Shown here: positions 1 to 5,176 of the stretch, one piece after another | How positions within the stretch are numbered: position 1 is the first letter of the stretch | Layout of the letters: each line of letters opens with the position of its first letter | Assembly (NCBI GenBank): GCA_946056345.1 | Contig: CAMGJH010000107.1 | Coordinates: 1 to 5,176, forward strand | DNA length: 5,176 nucleotides | Direction: 5' to 3' | DNA from: an uncultured Lentisphaeraceae bacterium | Lineage (GTDB): Bacteria > Verrucomicrobiota > Kiritimatiellia > RFP12 > DVOR01 | The notes under the pieces: generated by a model | Databases searched by the model: none | The model's input: the letters and a program-made list of their open reading frames with translations, nothing else | What the model was told of the DNA's origin: nothing | Translations under genes and position numbers: made by a program

Positions 1-11
1 GTTGCCCCTCG

Positions 12-54
12 ACCCGGGCCGGGTTGACCTCGAGGTAGGCCCGGGTTCGTTTTT
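12..54 (+). terminator. Probable intrinsic terminator of an upstream transcript
   Basis: Positions 12-20 (ACCCGGGCC) are exactly complementary to 38-46 (GGCCCGGGT), giving a 9-bp, almost all G/C stem. The 17-nt loop contains a second small palindrome, ACCTCGAGGT, at 27-36. Three bases after the stem comes a run of five T at 50-54. There is no matching A run on the left side, so it reads as a + strand terminator. The gene it would end lies outside the window. The T tract is short and slightly displaced, so this is likely rather than certain. Confidence 0.6.
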
Positions 55-206
55 GGCCCGGGGCGGGTGGGTTTTGCACGGGCTGCTTTGTAGGCCGTGC
101 TGAGCCTCGCGCGTGGGCGCGCGTACGCAATAATATAGAGGTAGGGGGGCGGATCGTTTACGACGGGGTAGGGAAGGGTGCTGATTACGCAGCGCGAAAA
201 AAGTGC
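55..206. other. Intergenic stretch without a recognisable gene
   Basis: I see no credible coding sequence in this G-rich stretch. It contains two small inverted repeats without T tracts: GCACGG at 76-81 with CCGTGC at 95-100, and CGCGC at 108-112 with GCGCG at 117-121. An A run at 197-202 lies just upstream of the promoter -35 box and could act as a weak UP-like element; that role is inference from position only. Confidence 0.5.
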
Positions 207-235
207 TTGACTTTGGGGGAGTGCCGTGCTATTAT
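207..235 (+). promoter_or_regulatory. Housekeeping sigma-70 type promoter for tRNA-Thr and tuf
   Basis: TTGACT at 207-212 matches the -35 consensus at five of six bases. TATTAT at 230-235 matches the -10 consensus at five of six. The spacer is 17 nt, the optimal length. The -35 box is preceded by GC (GCTTGACT), a context common in tRNA and ribosomal promoters. The bases after the -10 box are GCGGG, and a GC-rich discriminator is typical of promoters under stringent control. Transcription should start near 241-243, about 78 nt before the mature tRNA-Thr. It is the only near-consensus promoter I see in the window. Confidence 0.85.
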
Positions 236-293
236 GCGGGAACTTTCTTATGGCGAAGTGTCTCCGCGGCACACGTTATGAGCAAGTGCAAGG

Positions 294-309
294 GCATCCG
301 CGAGGATGC
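294..309 (+). other. Leader hairpin with GCGA tetraloop ahead of tRNA-Thr
   Basis: GCATCC at 294-299 pairs exactly with GGATGC at 304-309 around the loop GCGA, a stable GNRA-type tetraloop. GTTTGTT follows at 310-316. The hairpin lies in the transcribed leader just before the RNase P cleavage site of tRNA-Thr. It may be a processing structure or a weak attenuator. An alternative helix, CGCGA at 299-303 with TCGCG at 316-320, would exclude it and would tie up the first base of the tRNA. Its role is unknown. Confidence 0.4.
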
Positions 310-319
310 GTTTGTTCGC

Positions 320-395
<76 letters not shown>

Positions 396-437
396 TACAC
401 AGGAAACCAACCACTTCTGTTCACAGGAGAAGAGAAA

Positions 438-1643
<1,206 letters not shown>

Positions 1644-1663
1644 GCTCCTTCCTGTGAACAGCT

Positions 1664-1702
1664 TAGCCCTGGGGTGGCCAACCCCACCCCAGGGTTACTT
1701 TT
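1664..1702 (+). terminator. Intrinsic terminator or attenuator between tuf and rpmG
   Basis: CCCTGGGGTGG at 1667-1677 is perfectly complementary to CCACCCCAGGG at 1684-1694 around the 6-nt loop CCAACC. Three further pairs, including one G-U, extend the stem to 1664-1697 (14 bp). Four T follow at 1699-1702. The stem is very stable but the T tract is short, so partial termination seems likely. Only 26 nt separate it from rpmG and no promoter is visible there. It may therefore set a high ratio of tuf to downstream transcripts. Confidence 0.75.
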
Positions 1703-1728
1703 CAAGGACGGGAAGAAAGGGATAGACA

Positions 1729-1881
1729 ATGCCCCGCGAACTCGCAATTCTGGCCTGCACCGAGTGCAAGCGCCGCAATTACACGACGACCCGTAACAAG
1801 AAGACGCAGACCGAGCGCGTTGAGCTCATGAAGTTCTGCCCCTTCGAGAAGAAGCGCACGCTTCACCGCGAGACGAAGTAA
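1729..1881 (+). CDS. rpmG: 50S ribosomal protein L33
   Basis: This short gene encodes 50 residues, the normal size for L33, a small protein of the large subunit near the E site. The N-terminal half, [18 protein letters not shown] (residues 8-25), and the end TLHRETK (44-50) are characteristic of the family. Zinc-type L33 proteins carry two CxxC pairs. Here the first is complete (C10, C13), but the second has only C37, with Glu40 where the fourth cysteine is expected. Cysteine-free L33 forms are common in bacteria, so a half-lost site is plausible as an intermediate, but zinc binding cannot be judged from sequence alone. AAAGGGA at 1716-1722 serves as ribosome binding site, six bases before the ATG. 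The gene lies between tuf and tRNA-Trp, a familiar order ahead of secE-nusG. Confidence 0.95.
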   Translation: MPRELAILACTECKRRNYTTTRNKKTQTERVELMKFCPFEKKRTLHRETK

Positions 1882-1909
1882 GCTTCCTCGCGCAAACCCA
1901 TTTGCCAAT

Positions 1910-1983
1910 AGGGTGGTAGTTCAATGGCAGAGCAGCAGTCTCCAAAACTGCCTATGGGGGTTCGACTCCCTCCCACCCTGCCA
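1910..1983 (+). tRNA. tRNA-Trp, anticodon CCA
   Basis: The acceptor stem AGGGTGG (1910-1916) pairs fully with CCACCCT (1973-1979). The discriminator is G1980, the identity base expected for tryptophan, and CCA is encoded at 1981-1983. The D stem is GTTC/GAGC (1919-1922, 1930-1933) with one G-U pair. The anticodon stem GCAGT/ACTGC (1935-1939, 1947-1951) encloses CTCCAAA with anticodon CCA at 1942-1944. The T stem GGGGG/CCCTC (1956-1960, 1968-1972) closes the loop TTCGACT. The variable loop has four bases. The gene sits 28 nt after rpmG and 23 nt before secE, so it must be cut out of a shared transcript. tRNA-Trp beside secE-nusG is a widespread bacterial arrangement. Confidence 0.97.
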
Positions 1984-2006
1984 TAAGTAAACCGGACGCA
2001 CAGACC

Positions 2007-2192
2007 ATGATTAAGAAAGTCGGACAGTTCTTCTCTGACGTCATTCTCGAGGGTAAGCGCGTGACGTGGCCCGCCCGCCGCGAGCTTGTCGATTCCTCGG
2101 TCGTGGTGCTTCTCTTCATCGTCATTTTGGCTGTGGTCATTATGTGCTGCGATGAGGCAATCCGGAAGGTGCTTGCCTGGATTCTCGGGTAA
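2007..2192 (+). CDS. secE: Preprotein translocase subunit SecE
   Basis: SecE is the small clamp subunit of the SecYEG channel in the inner membrane. The product has 61 residues, which fits the short, single-span form found in most bacteria; the E. coli protein has three spans. An amphipathic N-terminal helix (about 3-15) is followed by the family signature EGKRVTWPARRELVDSS (residues 15-31). A single hydrophobic segment follows (about 32-48), ending in a Cys-Cys pair, and then a short amphipathic tail. The start codon is 23 nt after the tRNA-Trp CCA end. Upstream there is only GGA at 1994-1996, ten bases from the ATG, so the ribosome binding site is weak. nusG follows 28 nt later, the near-universal partner of secE. 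Confidence 0.96.
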   Translation: MIKKVGQFFSDVILEGKRVTWPARRELVDSSVVVLLFIVILAVVIMCCDEAIRKVLAWILG

Positions 2193-2220
2193 GCGGCACA
2201 GTTAGCAGGACGCAAGCGCA

Positions 2221-2859
2221 ATGGCAGATCAGCTCCCCAAGCAGTGGTACGTTCTCCAGACCCTCACCGGCCAGGAGCAGAAGGCGCAGCGTCAAATCGT
2301 CGCACAGGTCCGCACCGCCGGCTTGTGCGACCGCTTCGACATCCCCGAAGAAGCGAAGAAGGGCGAAGACCTGAACGACTTCAATGTGGTGGTTCCCACC
2401 GAGAAGTATCAGGAAATCAAGGATGGCAAGAAGCGCCTCATCACGCGCAAGAGCCTGCCGGGCTATGTCATCGTCCACATGGCGCTCTACCACGACGAGG
2501 CCCTCAAGCATCTTGATCAGGACCTGTGGCAGTTTATCCGCGCCATCCCCGGCGTTATCGGCGTGCTTGGCGGCACCAGCACCAAGCCCCGCCCGATTAC
2601 CGATGAAGAGGCCAGCAACATGCTCAAGCGCGCTGCGGCCGAAGAGGCGAAGAAGCCGCGCCTCAGAGTGAATTTCCAAGTTGGAGAGGTGGTTCGCGTC
2701 ACGGAAGGTGCATTTATGAACTTCAATGGCACGATCACCCAAATCGATCCTGACAGTGGGCGGTTGCAGATTTCCGTCTCAATCTTCGGACGCAGCGCCC
2801 CTGTCACGCTTGAATACTGGCAAGTCGACCGGATTACCGACCGACCCGAGGGCGTCTAA
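2221..2859 (+). CDS. nusG: Transcription termination/antitermination factor NusG
   Basis: NusG binds the clamp of RNA polymerase through its N-terminal NGN domain, and its KOW domain contacts Rho or ribosomal protein S10. The NGN domain begins with WYVLQTLTGQE (9-19) and contains VVVPTE (56-61) and LPGYVIV (79-85). The KOW domain (about 152-205) contains VGEVVRVTEGAFMNFNG and SVSIFGR. At 212 residues it is about 30 longer than the 181 of E. coli. By hand alignment the excess is about 14 residues at 39-52 (charged, rich in E, K and D), about nine at 90-101, and a C-terminal extension of about seven. AGGA at 2207-2210 lies ten bases before the ATG. The stop codon lies inside an 8-bp inverted repeat (2848-2866). 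Confidence 0.97.
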   Translation: MADQLPKQWYVLQTLTGQEQKAQRQIVAQVRTAGLCDRFDIPEEAKKGEDLNDFNVVVPTEKYQEIKDGKKRLITRKSLPGYVIVHMALYHDEALKHLDQDLWQFIRAIPGVIGVLGGTSTKPRPITDEEASNMLKRAAAEEAKKPRLRVNFQVGEVVRVTEGAFMNFNGTITQIDPDSGRLQISVSIFGRSAPVTLEYWQVDRITDRPEGV

Positions 2860-2866
2860 CGCCCTC
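2848..2866 (+). terminator. Compact hairpin over the nusG stop codon, possible weak terminator
   Basis: GAGGGCGT at 2848-2855 pairs exactly with ACGCCCTC at 2859-2866 around the 3-nt loop CTA. The TAA stop codon (2857-2859) lies in the loop and the first base of the 3' arm. What follows (TGCCTGTCTTCT) is pyrimidine-rich but has no true T run, so termination would be weak at best. The 3' arm can also pair with GGCGT at 2879-2883 to form an alternative 5-bp helix. It may instead protect or punctuate the mRNA between nusG and rplK. Confidence 0.4.
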
Positions 2867-2957
2867 TGCCTGTCTTCTGGCGTCACGTTGACGGCCGTGC
2901 GTTTGGACCGGGTTAGGATCCCCGGGAGCGCGACATAAGACAAAAAGGACCATATCC
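2867..2957 (+). promoter_or_regulatory. nusG-rplK spacer and L11 leader with a poor promoter candidate
   Basis: In E. coli this spacer holds the L11 promoter and the mRNA site where L1 represses its own operon, so regulation is expected here. What I can see is TTGACG at 2888-2893, five of six to the -35 consensus. The best -10 candidate is TAGGAT at 2914-2919, only four of six and 20 nt away, which is poor spacing. A small helix CCGGG (2908-2912) with CCCGG (2921-2925) overlaps it. I could not recognise an L1-binding structure with any confidence. AAAGGA at 2944-2949 is the rplK ribosome binding site. Confidence 0.25.
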
Positions 2958-3383
2958 ATGGCAAAGAAAGTGACTGGGATGATTAAGCTCCAGATTCCCG
3001 CTGGGGCCGCCAATCCCGCACCGCCCGTGGGCCCCGCGCTGGGTTCCCAGGGCGTCAACATTATGGCGTTCTGCAAAGAGTTCAACGCCAAGACCCAGGA
3101 CAAGGGCGGGATGGTCATCCCCGTGGTGATCACCGTCTACGCCGACCGCTCTTTCACCTTCATCCTGAAGAGCCCGCCGGCCTCGGCCCTCATCAAGAAG
3201 TACGCCAACCTCCCCAAGGGCTCGGGCAAGCCGAACACCGAGAAGGTCGGCAAGATCACCCGCGCCCAGATTGCCGAGATCGTCAAGATCAAGGCCGCGG
3301 ACCTGAACGCCACCGACCCGGAGGCCGCCGCCCGTATGATCGAGGGCACCGCTCGCCAGATGGGCGTTGAGGTTATTGACTGA
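2958..3383 (+). CDS. rplK: 50S ribosomal protein L11
   Basis: L11 forms the base of the GTPase-associated centre with 23S rRNA helices 43-44 and helps elongation and release factors act. The product has 141 residues, essentially the family length. The N-terminal domain shows IKLQIPAG (9-16), the proline-rich [11 protein letters not shown] stretch (19-29; thiostrepton and micrococcin act at this face) and [12 protein letters not shown] (32-43). The C-terminal rRNA-binding domain, from about residue 73, contains [22 protein letters not shown] and the terminal RQMGVEV. AAAGGA eight bases upstream supports the ATG. rplA follows after 11 nt, with its ribosome binding site touching the rplK stop codon, so translation is probably coupled. 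Confidence 0.98.
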   Translation: MAKKVTGMIKLQIPAGAANPAPPVGPALGSQGVNIMAFCKEFNAKTQDKGGMVIPVVITVYADRSFTFILKSPPASALIKKYANLPKGSGKPNTEKVGKITRAQIAEIVKIKAADLNATDPEAAARMIEGTARQMGVEVID

Positions 3384-3387
3384 GGAG
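3384..3387 (+). promoter_or_regulatory. Ribosome binding site deciding the rplA start
   Basis: GGAG directly follows the rplK stop codon (3381-3383). It lies seven bases before the ATG at 3395 but only one base before an in-frame GTG at 3389. The spacing, and the conserved MAKHSKKY beginning, favour the ATG. The reading that adds two residues at the N terminus is therefore unlikely. Confidence 0.8.
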
Positions 3388-3394
3388 CGTGACC

Positions 3395-4078
3395 ATGGCT
3401 AAGCACAGCAAGAAATACCAGGACGCGCTCAAGCAGGCCCCCAAGGCTGCTGTTACCCTTGAGGAGGCCGTGGCCTTCATCAAGGCGCACCCCGGCGCGA
3501 AGTTTGATGAAACCGTCGACGTGGGCTTCCGCCTCGGCGCTGACCCCACCAAGAGCGACCAGGCTGTCCGCGGCGTAGTGCATCTGCCCCACGGCACCGG
3601 CAAGCACGTCCGCGTGGTGGTCTTCGCCGCCGGCGATATGGCCGACGCTGCCAAGGCTGCCGGCGCTGACGCCGTTGGCCTCGACGACCTCATCGAGAAG
3701 GTCAAGGGCGGCTGGACGGACTTCGATGTGGCCATCGCCACCACCGATGCGATGAAGCAGGTGCGCACCGTCGCCCGCGTCCTCGGTCCCCGTGGCTTGA
3801 TGCCCAACCCGAAGACCGGCACGGTCACCGACGATGTCGCCTCCGCCGTCAAGGCCGCTCAGGCCGGTAAGGTGGACTTCCGTATGGACCGCACCGGCAA
3901 CGTCTGCGTGCCCGCCGGCAAGCTCAGCTTCGAGGCTTCCAAGCTCGTCGACAACATCCGCGCGATTATCGAGGCTGTTGAGCACGAGCGCCCCGCCGCC
4001 GCGAAGGGCCTCTTCGTCCGCAGCTGCACCATCAGCCCGACGATGGGCGTTGGCGTCCGCGTTCTCGTGAAGGAGTAA
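3395..4078 (+). CDS. rplA: 50S ribosomal protein L1
   Basis: L1 binds 23S rRNA helices 76-78, forms the mobile L1 stalk that moves deacylated tRNA out through the E site, and in many bacteria represses the translation of its own operon. The product has 227 residues, close to the usual 230 or so. The N terminus MAKHSKKYQDAL is typical. VRGVVHLPHGTGK (58-70) and the signature RVLGPRGLMPNPKTGTVT (128-145) are clear, and the C-terminal part of domain I returns after about residue 157, ending ISPTMGVGVRV. The ATG is chosen over a GTG six bases upstream because of the GGAG spacing. rplJ starts 6 nt after the stop codon. Confidence 0.98.
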   Translation: MAKHSKKYQDALKQAPKAAVTLEEAVAFIKAHPGAKFDETVDVGFRLGADPTKSDQAVRGVVHLPHGTGKHVRVVVFAAGDMADAAKAAGADAVGLDDLIEKVKGGWTDFDVAIATTDAMKQVRTVARVLGPRGLMPNPKTGTVTDDVASAVKAAQAGKVDFRMDRTGNVCVPAGKLSFEASKLVDNIRAIIEAVEHERPAAAKGLFVRSCTISPTMGVGVRVLVKE

Positions 4079-4084
4079 GCAACT

Positions 4085-4630
4085 ATGTCCAACCAGAAGA
4101 AACGCCCCGAAGTCGTGGCCATCTACAAGGAAGTCTCGGACTTCCTCACCGGCAAGGACTTCTCCTTCCTGCTGAACTTTGGCGGCCTCACCGTCGCTCA
4201 GATTGCCGACCTGCGCGGTCAGCTCGCCCCCAAGGGCGCGAAGATGATGGTCATCAAGAACTCCTACATCGAGAAGATCGTTGCCGAGCAGGGCATCGCC
4301 TTCCCGGAAGGGGTCCTCACTGGCCCGACCGCCGTCATCGCCGGCACCGGCGACATCGCTGACACCGCCAAGACCGTCGTCGACTTCGTCAAGAAGAACG
4401 AGAAGGCTTCGGTCAAGGCCGGCTTGATGCAGAAGGATGTTATCACCGCTGCGCAGGTGACCACGCTCTCCGAGCTCATCTCGCTCGCTGCCCAGCAGGC
4501 CCGCCTGCTCGGCACCCTCCAGGCTCCCGCCTCCAAGATGGCTCGCGTCCTCCAGGCGCGCGTCGACAAGGAGAACGAGGGCGCTCCCGCTTCCGCCGAA
4601 GGTTCCACCGACGGCACCCCTGCGGCCTAA
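4085..4630 (+). CDS. rplJ: 50S ribosomal protein L10
   Basis: L10 anchors the L7/L12 dimers to the 23S rRNA beside L11, forming the stalk base. The product has 181 residues against 165 in E. coli. The globular part includes FLLNFGGLTVAQIADLRGQL (28-47), the conserved KNSYIEKIV segment (58-66) and VLTGPTAVI (77-85). The helical region carrying L7/L12 follows (about 127-160). The last 20 or so residues form a tail rich in Ala, Ser, Gly and Glu that looks disordered. AAGGAG at 4070-4075 overlaps the end of rplA and lies nine bases before the ATG. With only 6 nt between rplA and rplJ there is no room for a separate L10 leader of the E. coli type, so L10 is probably made by coupling to L1. Confidence 0.97.
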   Translation: MSNQKKRPEVVAIYKEVSDFLTGKDFSFLLNFGGLTVAQIADLRGQLAPKGAKMMVIKNSYIEKIVAEQGIAFPEGVLTGPTAVIAGTGDIADTAKTVVDFVKKNEKASVKAGLMQKDVITAAQVTTLSELISLAAQQARLLGTLQAPASKMARVLQARVDKENEGAPASAEGSTDGTPAA

Positions 4631-4651
4631 GTACGGCCGTGTTGTAAAACC

Positions 4652-4683
4652 GCGCCGGCGGCCTCGTTTGGCTCACCCGGCGC
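4652..4683 (+). other. First hairpin in the rplJ-rplL spacer
   Basis: GCGCCGG at 4652-4658 pairs perfectly with CCGGCGC at 4677-4683. Inside, GGCC at 4660-4663 can pair with GGCT at 4670-4673 (one G-U) around the loop TCGTTT. The result is a two-part helix with a small internal loop. No T run follows, so it is not a standard terminator. A role in mRNA stability, cleavage or attenuation ahead of rplL is inference. Confidence 0.45.
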
Positions 4684-4691
4684 ACCCCCCT

Positions 4692-4710
4692 CCCGGGGCT
4701 CGACCCCGGG
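4692..4710 (+). other. Second hairpin in the rplJ-rplL spacer
   Basis: CCCGGGG at 4692-4698 pairs perfectly with CCCCGGG at 4704-4710 around the 5-nt loop CTCGA. All seven pairs are G-C. CGGTTACACC follows, without a T run. It ends 27 nt before the rplL start codon, so it could shield the 5' end of an rplL-only fragment after cleavage upstream. That role is inferred from position alone. Confidence 0.45.
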
Positions 4711-4737
4711 CGGTTACACCCAAGAAAGAGAAGAAAC

Positions 4738-5103
4738 ATGACCCAGGAAGAAATCATTGAAGCCCTCTCCGGCATGACCGTCCTGCAGATCGCCGACCTC
4801 GTCAAGGCCCTCGAAGAGAAGTGGGGCGTTTCCGCCGCTGCTCCCGTGGCCGTCGCCGCTGCCGGTGCCGCCGCCGCTCCCGCCGAAGAGAAGACCGAGT
4901 TCGACGTGATCCTCGCCGCCGCTGGCGCCAACAAGATCGCCGTCATCAAGGAAGTCCGCACCATCACCGGCCTCGGCCTGAAGGATGCCAAGGACCTCGT
5001 GGAAGGCGCTCCCAAGCCCGTCAAGCAGGGCGTGGACAAGGAAGAGGCTGCCAAGATCAAGGAAGCCCTCGAGAAGGCCGGCGCCAAGGTCGAAGTCAAG
5101 TAA
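4738..5103 (+). CDS. rplL: 50S ribosomal protein L7/L12
   Basis: L7/L12 is the only multi-copy ribosomal protein. Its dimers hang from L10, and their mobile C-terminal domains recruit EF-Tu, EF-G, IF2 and RF3. The product has 121 residues, exactly typical. The N-terminal dimerisation domain (about 1-31) contains [22 protein letters not shown]. An Ala/Pro-rich hinge (about 32-50) follows, and then the globular C-terminal domain (about 52-121) with [20 protein letters not shown] and the end GAKVEVK. The leader just before the ATG is purine-rich (AAGAAAGAGAAGAAAC) but lacks a GGAG core, so the Shine-Dalgarno element is weak for so highly needed a protein. The gene follows a 107-nt spacer with two hairpins and is followed by a strong terminator. 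Confidence 0.98.
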   Translation: MTQEEIIEALSGMTVLQIADLVKALEEKWGVSAAAPVAVAAAGAAAAPAEEKTEFDVILAAAGANKIAVIKEVRTITGLGLKDAKDLVEGAPKPVKQGVDKEEAAKIKEALEKAGAKVEVK

Positions 5104-5108
5104 GGCAA

Positions 5109-5123
5109 GCGAGCGTTGCTCGC
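5109..5123 (+). other. Small hairpin after rplL
   Basis: GCGAGC at 5109-5114 pairs exactly with GCTCGC at 5118-5123 around the loop GTT, starting six bases after the rplL stop codon. No T run follows. It stands just ahead of the main terminator and may contribute to 3' end protection. Confidence 0.4.
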
Positions 5124-5133
5124 GAACTTACAC

Positions 5134-5169
5134 AGCAAAAGCGGTCCGCATTCGCGGGCCGCTTTTGCT
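5134..5169 (+). terminator. Intrinsic terminator after rplL
   Basis: AGCAAAAGCGGTCCGC at 5134-5149 pairs along all 16 bases with 5154-5169, with a single G-U at T5145-G5158, around the 4-nt loop ATTC. The stem itself holds AAAA on the left and TTTT (5163-5166) on the right, the classic pattern of a GC-rich helix running into a U tract. The left A tract means it could also work on the other strand. In E. coli a partial attenuator lies between rplL and rpoB. This element is in the same place, so it may either end the transcript or reduce the flow into rpoB, which would lie beyond the window. Confidence 0.85.
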
Positions 5170-5176
5170 ATATAGT

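Noticed and set aside
1902..1930. TTGCCA at 1902-1907 as a promoter -35 for tRNA-Trp or secE
   Set aside because: The matching -10 position would fall inside tRNA-Trp and has no TATAAT-like bases.
2915..2926. AGGATCCCCGGG resembles a cloning polylinker (adjacent BamHI and SmaI sites)
   Set aside because: The flanking bases do not continue as any polylinker I know, and the stretch lies in a natural nusG-rplK spacer. It is chance in GC-rich DNA.
3389..3394. GTG start for rplA, two codons upstream of the ATG
   Set aside because: The GGAG would lie only one base from the GTG, and the family normally begins at MAKHSKK.
5169..5176. TATATAGT at the window end as a -10 box for rpoB
   Set aside because: No -35-like hexamer lies 16 to 18 nt upstream, and the bases there belong to the terminator hairpin.

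Overview
This window is an ordinary, well-conserved bacterial translation and transcription locus read entirely from the + strand: a tRNA-Thr(GGT) followed by tuf (EF-Tu), rpmG (L33), tRNA-Trp(CCA), secE, nusG, rplK (L11), rplA (L1), rplJ (L10) and rplL (L7/L12). The sequence is GC-rich with strongly C/G-ending codons. The switch I region of EF-Tu departs from the usual ARGITI form and resembles the RDAxKxVTIA form that I recall from Verrucomicrobiota. On that basis I suggest a GC-rich member of Verrucomicrobiota or a near relative in the PVC group. This is inference from memory, and the phylum call is only moderately secure.

Layout: positions 1-54 hold a probable terminator of something upstream. 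Positions 55-206 hold nothing I can name. A near-consensus housekeeping promoter lies at 207-235 (TTGACT, 17 nt, TATTAT). It drives a leader of about 80 nt, then tRNA-Thr (320-395) and tuf (438-1643). A strong hairpin with a short T run follows tuf. Next come rpmG (1729-1881), tRNA-Trp (1910-1983), secE (2007-2192) and nusG (2221-2859). After a 98-nt spacer with hairpins and only a poor promoter candidate come rplK (2958-3383), rplA (3395-4078) and rplJ (4085-4630), separated by 11 and 6 nt. A 107-nt spacer with two GC-rich hairpins precedes rplL (4738-5103). The window ends in a 16-bp terminator hairpin. rpoB, the usual next gene, is not in the window.

Together the genes supply the decoding factor EF-Tu with two tRNAs, a 50S zinc-ribbon protein, a subunit of the SecYEG translocon, the transcription elongation factor NusG, and the L11, L1 and L10-L12 stalk proteins that recruit and activate translational GTPases, EF-Tu included.

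I found no mobile element, CRISPR array, defence system or unrecognised gene. The points worth a second look are small: an unusual EF-Tu G domain, an L33 with only three of four zinc cysteines, a mismatched T stem in tRNA-Thr, loop insertions in NusG, and several intercistronic hairpins that could set the relative output of the genes.
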